Assembly (NCBI GenBank): GCA_017303535.1
Contig: JAFLCO010000022.1
Coordinates: 1 to 34,161, forward strand
Source of the DNA: Planctomycetota bacterium
Lineage (GTDB): Bacteria; Planctomycetota; Planctomycetia; Pirellulales; PNKZ01
Length of the DNA: 34,161 nt
Direction: 5' to 3'
The notes below the pieces were generated by a model. It saw only the letters and a list, made by a program, of their open reading frames with translations. It had not been told where the DNA came from and did not search any database. Numbering within the stretch: the stretch's first letter is position 1; every line of letters begins with the position of its first letter. This document shows, piece after piece, positions 16,707-24,070 of the stretch. The translations under genes were made by a program, and so were the position numbers.

Positions 16707-18011
16707 TTACTTTTTCTCCGCGATCTTGTAGAGATGTTTGAACGTGCGCATGTAGATCGCACCTTTGGCCGCGGCCGGCGAGGCTCGCATGCCGTCGTCG
16801 AGATGATTGACGGCGACCTCTTCAAACTCGGAGGCCGCGCGGACGACGGTCGTCACGCCGGCTTCGTCAGTGAAGTAAATCAGGTTGCCGGCGACGATCG
16901 GCGAGGCGCAAAACGCGCCGCCGATCCGCTGGGCGTAGATCTCTTCGCCACTGCGGCCGTCCACGCTGTAGCAGACGCCCTGATTGGTGATGAAGAATAA
17001 TCGCTCGCCGATGAGCACGGGCGACGAGAGCGCGGCGTTGGCCTTTTTGCGATGCCAAAGTTTGTGCGACTCGGTGATGTTGCCCTGCGTCGATTCGTCC
17101 ATTTTCACGCCGTACAGGTTGGCCCGCTCGCTGCCGGAGTTGATGATCGCCATGCCGGGCAGAAACAGCGTCCGCGGGGCGGCGTTCATGTTCTCATGTT
17201 CCATGACCCAAAGCTCTTTGCCGGTGTAGGGATCTAATCCGAACGCGGCCTTCGAGGCGACGGAGAACAGTACCGGCCGACCGGCGACGGCCGCGACCGT
17301 CGGCGTGTGGTACGCCTTGCGGTAGTCGCCGTCGCCTTTCGGCTTGCCCTGTTCGTTGAGGTCTTTGTAGTCGTGCGAGCGGGGCGTTTCCCACACGGTC
17401 TTGCCGGTCGTTTTATCGAGTGCCGTGATAAACTGCCGATCGATGCCGTCGAACGTGAGAATCAACAGGTTCTCGAATACGACCGGTGACGAACCCGGCC
17501 CTCGGTAGTGGCGGACGTTGATGTCGCGGCGTTGCCAAACGATGTCGGCGGTCTTTGGATCGAGCCGAGCCGTGCCGTAGGTGCCGAAGTGGACATACAG
17601 CGCATCAGCCTCCAGCACGCACGACGGCGAGGCGTAGCTATTGATCGGGTTGCCGAGCGGCTCCGGCGACTCGTTCTCAAACAGCAGCTTGTGATGAATC
17701 ACGCGACCGTCGTCGGCGCTCACGCAGTAGATGTATTGCTGCTTGCCGTCTTCGTTGGCCGCGGTGAACCAGAGCTTGCCGTCGCCGATGACCGGCGTCG
17801 AATGACCTTCTCCTTCGAGCGCGATCTTCCAAGCGATGTTCTTGCCCGACGGTTCGTCCCAGGTTGTGGGAAGTCCCGCGGCATCGGCCTCGGCGACATG
17901 CCCGTCGGCCGTAGGTCCGCTTTTCTCCGGCCACGAGATATCGGCGGCCGAAGCGAAGGCCGAGATGAACAACAACGTGCCGAAGGCACCGGCAATCGAG
18001 CGAAAATACAT
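16707..18011 (-). CDS. Secreted PQQ-type beta-propeller repeat protein
   Basis: A 434-residue exported protein with a predicted signal peptide (residues 1-23, FGTLLFISAFASA). The mature part is a chain of PQQ/quinoprotein-like propeller blades, each a pattern of short beta strands with A.D..TG...W motifs: ALDKTTGKTVWETP, GLDPYTGKELWVMEH and SVDGRSGEEIYAQRIGG. No PQQ-binding or dehydrogenase residues are evident, so a BamB-like scaffold or planctomycete structural role is more likely than enzymatic activity. The frame extends to 18119, but the ATG at 18011 starts the signal and GGAAG lies before it. It is third in the hflX, SDR, propeller series on this strand, 117 nt after the SDR gene, so it may have its own promoter. 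Confidence 0.9.
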   Translation of the reverse strand: MYFRSIAGAFGTLLFISAFASAADISWPEKSGPTADGHVAEADAAGLPTTWDEPSGKNIAWKIALEGEGHSTPVIGDGKLWFTAANEDGKQQYIYCVSADDGRVIHHKLLFENESPEPLGNPINSYASPSCVLEADALYVHFGTYGTARLDPKTADIVWQRRDINVRHYRGPGSSPVVFENLLILTFDGIDRQFITALDKTTGKTVWETPRSHDYKDLNEQGKPKGDGDYRKAYHTPTVAAVAGRPVLFSVASKAAFGLDPYTGKELWVMEHENMNAAPRTLFLPGMAIINSGSERANLYGVKMDESTQGNITESHKLWHRKKANAALSSPVLIGERLFFITNQGVCYSVDGRSGEEIYAQRIGGAFCASPIVAGNLIYFTDEAGVTTVVRAASEFEEVAVNHLDDGMRASPAAAKGAIYMRTFKHLYKIAEKK

Positions 18012-18128
18012 AGGGCGTCTTCCGGGCGGGAAACGAAGACCAATGGGCGGGCCTTTCATTACAACCCGGCTGCGGACGCCGGTAAAGTGCCCGGAGCCTT
18101 CGCCCGGAAGTGAATGCAATTCAGGACT

Positions 18129-18944
18129 TTAGCCGTAACGCGAGAGATACCAATCGATCAAGCCCGGGCACCAGCGATTGAGGCGGACCATGGCCGCGCC
18201 GCCGAAGCTGGGGATGATTTCGCGCTTGCCTCGCTCCAGAGCATCGGCCGTGGCGCGAGCGACGACTTCGGGCTTCGTGCCGCCCCCTTCGCGCTTTCGC
18301 CACGGCAGCTTCACTTGCATGGCCAAGACGTTGTCGAAGAAGCCGGTATCGGTCGTGCCGGGGCTGACCAAGAGGACGTCGATGCCGAGCTTGGCGAATT
18401 CCGGACGGATCGACTCCGTGAACCCACGCACCGCAAACTTGGCCGCGCAATACTCGGCGGCGTACGGGATGCCGCGGTGACCCAAGATGGAACCGATGTT
18501 CACGACGGCCGGTCGTCGCTCGCCCGACTTGGCTGAAGCCTGTAGCAAAGGCAACGCGGCTCGCGTGAGTTCCACCGTCGCGAAAAAGTCGACTTCGAGG
18601 ATCCGTCGCAGGTTCGCCGGTTCGGCTTCGGCGAAACGGCCGAACGCGCCGACTCCCGCATTGTTGACGAGGATATCCAGGCCGCCGAAGCGCTCGTTCG
18701 CCGTGTCGAGAAGCTTGTGGCGCGTTGCTTCTTCGGCGATGTCGCCGACGGCAACCGCCGTGTCACATCCGTCGCCGCCGAGCCGACTGCAAAGCGCGGT
18801 GAGCGCCTCCGCGCGGCGTGCGTTAAGCACCAGCTTCGCGCCGCGGCGGGCAAATTCCTCGGCCAGCGCGAGCCCGATGCCCCCCGACGCACCGGTCACG
18901 GCGATGCGGGCGCCGTCCAGCGTGCGTCGGCGGGCGAGACTCAT
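18129..18944 (-). CDS. Short-chain dehydrogenase/reductase (SDR)
   Basis: A 271-residue classical SDR oxidoreductase. The cofactor motif TGASGGIG is at residues 17-24, NNAG at 94-97, and the catalytic Ser152, Tyr165 and Lys169 (YCAAK) are all present. Arg at 43-44 after the second beta strand (LNARRAE) suggests NADP(H) preference. The C-terminal half (about 185-271) contains DTGFFDNVLAMQ and a hydrophobic, Trp-rich tail, as in membrane-associated SDRs acting on lipids or sterols. The gene starts 19 nt after the hflX stop, so the two are very likely co-transcribed. The substrate is not evident. Confidence 0.93.
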   Translation of the reverse strand: MSLARRRTLDGARIAVTGASGGIGLALAEEFARRGAKLVLNARRAEALTALCSRLGGDGCDTAVAVGDIAEEATRHKLLDTANERFGGLDILVNNAGVGAFGRFAEAEPANLRRILEVDFFATVELTRAALPLLQASAKSGERRPAVVNIGSILGHRGIPYAAEYCAAKFAVRGFTESIRPEFAKLGIDVLLVSPGTTDTGFFDNVLAMQVKLPWRKREGGGTKPEVVARATADALERGKREIIPSFGGAAMVRLNRWCPGLIDWYLSRYG

Positions 18945-18963
18945 TGTTTGCTTTCGTAACCGG

Positions 18964-20328
18964 CTAGGCCGTTTCCGCGAGGTCGACGTCGTCGGTCGAC
19001 GTCAGCGGCACGATCCGCGTGCCGTCGGGCAGGGCCTGACCGTTTTGCTTATACGGCCGCACGGTCACGCCGGTTTCTCCGTCCACAGGGCCCAGGTGCT
19101 CCGGCGCAATGCGCACATGAATCACCACGCGATCGTCGTGAAACTGCCGCGAGAGCACTTCGCCGTGCGCCGAGAGGTACGCCATCAGGCGGCCGTTCGA
19201 CACGTCGGCCTCGATCTCAACGTCGTTGAAGTTGCGACTCAGGGCGTCGCTCACGGCGCGAGCAAGGTTCGGAATGCCTTGCCCGCTGCGAGCACTCACC
19301 GGCACGGCATTGGGATACAGTCCCAGGAGCCGGTCGAGCGCGCCGCGGTCGGGCACGGCGTCGACCTTGTTCAGCACCAGCAACGTATCTTTGGCCTGGA
19401 TGCCGAGTTCTTCAAGCACCTTGTAGACCGAGGCGATCTGTTCCTGCGCGTGCGGGTTGCTCGCGTCGGCCACGTGCAACAACAGGTCGGCTTGCCGCGT
19501 CTCTTCGAGCGTCGCCTTGAAGCCGGCGACCAACTGGTGAGGCAAGTCGCGAATGAAACCGACCGTATCGCTGAGCAATACGGGCCCCCAGCCGGGCAAA
19601 TGCCAGCGCCGCGTGCGCGTATCGAGCGTGGCGAAGAGTTGATCCTTCGCATACTCGTCGCTGCCGGTCAGCCGGTTCATCAACGTGCTCTTGCCGGCGT
19701 TGGTGTAGCCGCAGAGTGACACGGTCTTGCGGTCGCTGCGCGCGGCGACTTGCCGCTCTTTGCGACGCTCCAAACTTTGCAGCTCCATTCGCAAATCGTA
19801 AATCTTCTTCTCGGCCAACCGGCGGTCGACTTCCAATTGCTTTTCGCCCGGGCCGCGCATACCGATGCCCATCTTGATACGGCTCAAGTGGGTCCACATC
19901 CGCTTCAAACGCGGCAGCGAGTATTCCAGCTGCGCGAGTTCCACGGCCAGGCGGGCTTCGTGCGTGCGGGCCCGTCCGGCAAAAATGTCGAGAATGAGCT
20001 CGGTGCGGTCGAGCACCTTGATGTTGAGCGCCTTTTCCAGGTTGCGCACCTGGCCGGGGCTAAGGTTGTTGTCGAACAGTACGACGTCGGCCTCGGCCGC
20101 TTCGGCCTGCAGACGAAGTTCTTCGACCTTGCCCGAGCCGAGGTAAGTCGTCTTATCGGGCTGTTGGCGACGCTGCGTCAAACGGCCTACGACCTTCGCA
20201 CCCGCCGACTCCGCGAGGTCGGCCAGCTCTTCCAACGGATCCGCTTGATAACTTCCCTGATCGTCGAGCAGAACGGTGACCAAAAAGGCCCGTTCGCCGG
20301 CGGTTCCTGACGTGCGATTGATTTCCAT
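18964..20328 (-). CDS. hflX: HflX ribosome-associated GTPase
   Basis: A 454-residue GTPase that, in studied bacteria, splits or rescues stalled ribosomes under stress. The N-terminal HflX domain spans about 1-195, with the conserved YLGSGKVEEL near 62 and the glycine-rich linker GIGMRGPGEKQLEVDRR (154-170). The G domain has G1 GYTNAGKST (207-215), G3 DTVGF (254-258) and G4 NKVD near 325, and a C-terminal domain follows. The frame is open to a TTG at 20364, but the ATG at 20328 fits the family N-terminus. A sigma70-like promoter lies at 20454-20482. Unlike in Escherichia coli it is not next to hfq or hflKC; an SDR gene follows by 19 nt. Confidence 0.96.
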   Translation of the reverse strand: MEINRTSGTAGERAFLVTVLLDDQGSYQADPLEELADLAESAGAKVVGRLTQRRQQPDKTTYLGSGKVEELRLQAEAAEADVVLFDNNLSPGQVRNLEKALNIKVLDRTELILDIFAGRARTHEARLAVELAQLEYSLPRLKRMWTHLSRIKMGIGMRGPGEKQLEVDRRLAEKKIYDLRMELQSLERRKERQVAARSDRKTVSLCGYTNAGKSTLMNRLTGSDEYAKDQLFATLDTRTRRWHLPGWGPVLLSDTVGFIRDLPHQLVAGFKATLEETRQADLLLHVADASNPHAQEQIASVYKVLEELGIQAKDTLLVLNKVDAVPDRGALDRLLGLYPNAVPVSARSGQGIPNLARAVSDALSRNFNDVEIEADVSNGRLMAYLSAHGEVLSRQFHDDRVVIHVRIAPEHLGPVDGETGVTVRPYKQNGQALPDGTRIVPLTSTDDVDLAETA

Positions 20329-20453
20329 CACGAAGTTTCTAGGCTCCGGGGTGCGCGAAAACAAGCGATGCGGCCGAGCGTGCGACGCTCCGGCGCAGCG
20401 GCCGGGGAAACCGGCAAGCTTCCCGCCTGCGTTTCCCGTGCCGCACGGTTTCC

Positions 20454-20482
20454 ATTATAGTTGCCGCGGCGAGTCGGGTGAA
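20454..20482 (-). promoter_or_regulatory. Sigma70-like promoter for hflX
   Basis: On the minus strand TTCACC (20477-20482) and a perfect TATAAT (20454-20459) are separated by 17 nt. The leader to the hflX ATG would be roughly 120 nt. On the plus strand the same place reads TATAGT and could serve the divergent permease, though no good -35 is seen for it. Confidence 0.5.
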
Positions 20483-20544
20483 CGCCGACGAAAGCCTGGA
20501 CGCTATCTATCTAGACGTTTTGGTTTGGAAAAGGTTCTGGAAAA

Positions 20545-21915
20545 ATGAGCACGACAGGCCTGCCCGAGCGACGCCTGTCGATGTGGGACTGCACGTCGAT
20601 TATTGTCGGAATCATTATCGGCTCTGGGATTTACGAGGCTCTAGGGCTCGTGGCGGGCAACGTCTCCGACGGTCGAACCTTGGCCGGCCTCTGGCTCGTC
20701 GGCGGACTGTTCGCCTTGCTCGGGTCGCTCTGTTACGCCGAATTGGCCACGCGGTTTCCCGAAGAGGGGGGCGACTTCGTTTATCTCACGAAGGCCTACG
20801 GCCGGGGCGTCGGATTTCTCTTTGCTTGGACGCAACTGTGGATTATTCGGCCGGGCTCGATCGGCGCGCTGGCGTGCGTGTTTGCCGATTACGCGACCCA
20901 ACTCAGGCCCCTCGGTTCGCACTCGCTACTGGTTTACGCATGCGGCTCGGTGCTCGTGCTCTCGGCGCTCAACATGCTGGGTGTTCGTCAAAGCACGCGG
21001 GTGCAAAACGTGCTGACCGCCGCCAAGGTGCTAGGGCTGGCGCTGTTGGCGATTGCGGGAATGTTCGGCACGCAAGAGGTCGGCAATGTACAGCCCGCCC
21101 CAATGATCGAAACGAACTGGTCGCTGGCGATGATCTTCGTGTTGTTCGCCTACAGCGGTTGGAACGAAATGGGCTGTGTCGCCGCCGAAGTTCGCGAACC
21201 GCGGCGCAATATACTTCGCGCGCTGTTGCTTGGGGCGGCCGTCGTGACACTGGTATATCTCGGATTGAACGCCGCCTGTTACCGGATGCTAGGTTTGGAA
21301 GGAATGGCCGCGCGGGGTCCCGTAGCCGTGACGACGGCGCTCGGCGATTGGGCCGGCCACGCACTCAGCGTGCTGGTTTGTATTTCGGCGCTCGGCTCGA
21401 CCAACGGCATGATCTTCACCGGCGCGCGAATTTACTACGCCATGGGGAAGCAGCACGCGGAGTTCGCGGCGCTGGCGCGCTGGAATCCGCGGTTCGGGAC
21501 GCCGCTCGTATCGCTTATCTTGCAGGCCGTGGTGACGCTCGGATTGCTGCTTTGCTTCGGCGGCACGGCCGCCGGAAATGCGCCGCACGAGGCGTTCAAA
21601 CGGCTCGTGATCTTCATGACGCCGCCGTTCTACGTGTTTCTGATCCTCAGCGCACTGGCCGTCATCGTGCTGCGCCGGCGCGACCAAGCGGCCGTCGAAA
21701 CTTATCGGCTTCCGCTGTACCCGCTGCCGCCGCTGGTCGTGGCGGTCGCCGCGGCGTTTCTGGCGTATCAAGGGGTCGAGTATGTGCGCTTCAAGTTCGA
21801 TACGGAACAAGAAGCCTTGCGCGGTCCGACGATTTGGGTCGGCACGACCTTCCTGACCGGCATGATGCTCGTCGCCTGGGAACGGCTACGGCGCCCGCCG
21901 CAATTGGCCGATTAA
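20545..21915 (+). CDS. APC-superfamily amino acid permease
   Basis: A 456-residue inner-membrane transporter with about 12 hydrophobic segments. The first helix holds the APC substrate/Na-site motif IIVGIIIGSGIYEA (residues 19-32), matching the unwound GSGIF element of amino-acid permeases. The conserved CYAELATRFPEEGGDFVYL (about 63-81) and AYSGWNEM (near 204) also match LAT/APC permeases. The length is normal. It probably exchanges or imports an amino acid or polyamine; specificity cannot be read. The gene diverges from hflX. Its last 30 bases overlap tail-to-tail with the gene on the opposite strand. Confidence 0.93.
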   Translation: MSTTGLPERRLSMWDCTSIIVGIIIGSGIYEALGLVAGNVSDGRTLAGLWLVGGLFALLGSLCYAELATRFPEEGGDFVYLTKAYGRGVGFLFAWTQLWIIRPGSIGALACVFADYATQLRPLGSHSLLVYACGSVLVLSALNMLGVRQSTRVQNVLTAAKVLGLALLAIAGMFGTQEVGNVQPAPMIETNWSLAMIFVLFAYSGWNEMGCVAAEVREPRRNILRALLLGAAVVTLVYLGLNAACYRMLGLEGMAARGPVAVTTALGDWAGHALSVLVCISALGSTNGMIFTGARIYYAMGKQHAEFAALARWNPRFGTPLVSLILQAVVTLGLLLCFGGTAAGNAPHEAFKRLVIFMTPPFYVFLILSALAVIVLRRRDQAAVETYRLPLYPLPPLVVAVAAAFLAYQGVEYVRFKFDTEQEALRGPTIWVGTTFLTGMMLVAWERLRRPPQLAD

Positions 21916-22581
21916 GTCGCCGACGCCGTTATGGACGTCGCTCGTCGCCGTAATGACCAGCGCATGGCCGACGGCCCAGTAGCGAATGACCCCTTTGCCG
22001 CCGGCCTCTTCCCAAGTCTCCGGCTGAATCGAGCGCGTGATGACGTCCATCAGGTTCTGAGCCCCTTCAACGTCGGCCGCATTGCCCGAGGCCGTGGTCG
22101 TCGACGATGAGCCGGCCAGAAATCCCAACCCGGCGGCGGCTTGGGCCGGGCCTTGCTGGGCGAGCGTCGTATCGGCCGGCTCCGCGACCGTTGCGGGCCG
22201 CTTGAGTTTGGCATCCAGTTTGGAATCTGAAGCACTGCGCGGCTTCTGCTTCGCCAACACTTCGGCGGCCTGCCGCAGCCGGACGCGTGCCAGGGCTCGC
22301 AACCGTTCACGATCCGACGGCGCAGGCTTGTCGGCCGTCTTCAGCGCCTCGGCGACGTTCAGCAACCCGACGAACGCCGCTTCTTCGCTCGGCTCGATCG
22401 ACCGCGATTGCAGCGCCACGGCCGTTTCCCGCAGCAGCCGGTTGGCTTCGGCAGCGAGATCGACGGTAACGGTCGACTTTTGACTTGCCGTCGGTTGCGG
22501 TGATGCCGTTGGTTCCGCCGCCGAACCGCTTGCCGCGGATAGCATCATCCACAACCCGACGCCCCAAGACAACGCTCGCAT
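21886..22581 (-). CDS. Exported planctomycete protein with C-terminal DVHxxVxDLIxQLRR domain
   Basis: A 231-residue protein with a signal peptide (residues 1-22, Ala/Leu-rich ending SAAEP). The ATG at 22581 is supported by GAGGAG 7 nt upstream (22589-22594). The middle (about 40-110) is helical and Ala/Arg/Glu-rich, and 115-165 is low complexity. The last 60 residues (LMDVITRSIQPETWEEAGGKGVIRYWAVGHALVI, then TSDVHNGVGDLIGQLRR, written here in two parts) resemble a short domain that recurs at the ends of planctomycete secreted and secretin-like proteins. A role in the envelope is inference. The 3' end overlaps the convergent permease gene by 30 bp. No catalytic residues are recognised. Confidence 0.8.
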   Translation of the reverse strand: MRALSWGVGLWMMLSAASGSAAEPTASPQPTASQKSTVTVDLAAEANRLLRETAVALQSRSIEPSEEAAFVGLLNVAEALKTADKPAPSDRERLRALARVRLRQAAEVLAKQKPRSASDSKLDAKLKRPATVAEPADTTLAQQGPAQAAAGLGFLAGSSSTTTASGNAADVEGAQNLMDVITRSIQPETWEEAGGKGVIRYWAVGHALVITATSDVHNGVGDLIGQLRRAP

Positions 22582-22588
22582 GGTCGCA

Positions 22589-22594
22589 CTCCTC
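22589..22594 (-). promoter_or_regulatory. Shine-Dalgarno GAGGAG deciding the start at 22581
   Basis: On the minus strand GAGGAG lies 7 nt before the ATG at 22581. It selects that codon over an in-frame start 7 codons upstream and leaves a clean signal peptide. Confidence 0.6.
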
Positions 22595-22718
22595 GCTTCC
22601 AAAACGCTTCCGGCTCGGCCCCATATTCACATGGGCCCGAGCCGGAGAAAGCGAAACAACATGATCCTACAGACGCGGATTGAACTCGAAAAAGTAGTTG
22701 CGACAATGCCGCTTCAGT

Positions 22719-22794
22719 GTCCGTTGTCCGTTGCTCGTTGTCCGTTGGACCAGAAGTTTTCTACAACTGACCACTGACCACGGACTACTGGCAC
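22719..22794. repeat. Heptad inverted repeat, core word GTCCGTT
   Basis: The left side (22719-22747) is four 7-nt units, GTCCGTT, GTCCGTT, GCTCGTT, GTCCGTT, plus G. The right side (22764-22794), read on the minus strand, gives GTCCGTG, GTCAGTG, GTCAGTT, plus G. Sixteen of the inner 22 positions pair, the rest being partly G-T. The left side matches the element at 29123-29151 at 23 of 29 positions. It lies between two exported-protein genes, ending about 6 nt before the 3' end of the upstream one. The remainder of the 219-nt gap shows nothing else. Confidence 0.75.
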
Positions 22795-22800
22795 GTGCCG

Positions 22801-23559
22801 CTACTTCTTAAACGTCCCCTCGACGATCACGCCCAGCCGGCCCGTGTTGTCGTCGGGGTTGCTGTCGTACATCCGCAGGTAGAGCCGGCCCGAGACGTTC
22901 GGCTCCATCGATTTTTCCTTGCCGACGAGAAACACCTTGGCTTCGCTCAAGTCGGCCGACTCCGAAATCGCGCCGACCAGCGAGCCGAGCGGGAAGTCGC
23001 GAAGCTCTTTGGGAATCTCGATGCCGTCGGGCGAGAGCGTGTACGTCATTTTCATGACCCACTCGCCGTTGGCGCGGATCGTCAGCGGCTTGCCGGCCAC
23101 GACCGTCACGCCGGTGTCTTGCCAGCCTTTGCTCCCCATCACGTCGACCAGCTTCTTCTCGGCCGTCGCTTCTTTCGTCTTGATCGCGTTCAGCTTGTCG
23201 GCGGCCGGCGAATACGTGGGCACCAGGCGCAGAATTTCCGTGTAGCAATCGCGAGCCTTGTCGGGCAGGTTCTGCCGTTCGTAGTCGGCGGCGAGCTTCT
23301 CGGCGGCTTCCACGAAATTCTTGTGGATCATCAAGAGCTTCGGGTCGTCGGGCAGCTTGATCTTGTTCTCGTCGTCGTCGCCTTTGCCGCCGGGTCCGCG
23401 TTGACCTCCTTGTCCCCCTTGGCGATTCATGCCGGGGTTCTGACCCTGTCCCGGCGGGCGCTGCCGATTGAACTGTTGGGCCTCGGTCCGCTCGACCGTT
23501 GCAAATTGTGCCGCCGTCGCCAAGCTCGCCGCAAGGGCGAGAATCGTGAGTCGCTTCAT
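22801..23559 (-). CDS. Secreted protein with TPR-like segment and LecA/PA-IL-like beta-sandwich
   Basis: A 252-residue exported protein. The signal peptide is residues 1-27. It is followed by a disordered Gln/Gly/Arg/Pro-rich stretch (28-62), an acidic patch DDDEN, a TPR-like helical pair (about 78-125, with AADYERQNLPDKARDCYTEIL), and a C-terminal domain (about 140-252). The last contains GKPLTIRANGEW, PLGSLVGAI, FLVGKE, SGRLYLRMYDS and DDNTGRLGVIV, the strand pattern of LecA (PA-I galactophilic lectin)-type domains found widely in Planctomycetes. The ligand-binding NDN-type Asp/Asn residues are partly present (DSNPDDNTG), so sugar or calcium binding is possible but unproven. It may attach to the cell surface. 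The next gene on the strand also encodes an exported protein. Confidence 0.85.
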   Translation of the reverse strand: MKRLTILALAASLATAAQFATVERTEAQQFNRQRPPGQGQNPGMNRQGGQGGQRGPGGKGDDDENKIKLPDDPKLLMIHKNFVEAAEKLAADYERQNLPDKARDCYTEILRLVPTYSPAADKLNAIKTKEATAEKKLVDVMGSKGWQDTGVTVVAGKPLTIRANGEWVMKMTYTLSPDGIEIPKELRDFPLGSLVGAISESADLSEAKVFLVGKEKSMEPNVSGRLYLRMYDSNPDDNTGRLGVIVEGTFKK

Positions 23560-23664
23560 GTTGCCGCTGCTCCGCCGTTAAGTTCCTAGTTCGTCAACTG
23601 ACGAGTGCCTCGCTGCAAACATTAGAAGTCGGCCGGCGGCGAGGTTCAAGAAACTTCGGACGGT

Positions 23665-24027
23665 TTAGCCCGGCCTGCGTTCCCACCCGACCCGACCTTT
23701 CGTGTTTAAACACTCGGCGGGAATCAAAAGGTCGGCCAAAATCCGTCCGTGGACCACGGTTTCTTCGATAATCCGCGGCACGTCGGCCGGCGTCACGCGG
23801 CCGTACCAGATCTGTTGCGGGTAGACGACCACGGTCGGGCCGTATTCGCACTGGTCCAAGCACCCGGCCTCGTTGACCCGCACCGTCGGCCCGAGCTTAC
23901 GACTTTTAAGCGCCTCCTTCAGAGCCGCCTTCAGCGCGCCTGAGCCCTCCGGGTCGCAGCACCCGCGGGCATGCCCCGGCTCACGCCGATTGCAACAGAC
24001 GAACAGATGGCACGTAAACTCAGGCAT
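23665..24027 (-). CDS. Thioredoxin-like [2Fe-2S] ferredoxin
   Basis: A 120-residue protein of the thioredoxin-like 2Fe-2S ferredoxin family (Shethna-type, also the NuoE-like fold). The four ligands correspond to Cys11 or Cys12, Cys24, Cys56 and Cys60, in FVCCNRREPGHARGCC and NEAGCLDQCEYGPTVVVYP. The spacing resembles Aquifex ferredoxin (Cys9, 22, 55, 59). Doubled cysteines at both N-terminal positions are notable. It is likely a cytoplasmic electron carrier. The usual WYGRVTP follow-on motif is present. It begins 43 nt after the stop of the YiiX-like gene, so co-transcription is possible, though no functional link is evident. The length is normal. Confidence 0.92.
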   Translation of the reverse strand: MPEFTCHLFVCCNRREPGHARGCCDPEGSGALKAALKEALKSRKLGPTVRVNEAGCLDQCEYGPTVVVYPQQIWYGRVTPADVPRIIEETVVHGRILADLLIPAECLNTKGRVGWERRPG

Positions 24028-24070
24028 GACAACCTCTGATCCAATTCCCTGTCGACGAGGTGGCGAGACA

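Noticed and set aside
21886-22581. Exported protein as a secretin subunit
   Set aside because: Only the last 60 residues resemble a domain seen near secretin-like proteins; the secretin beta-barrel is absent and the protein is too short.
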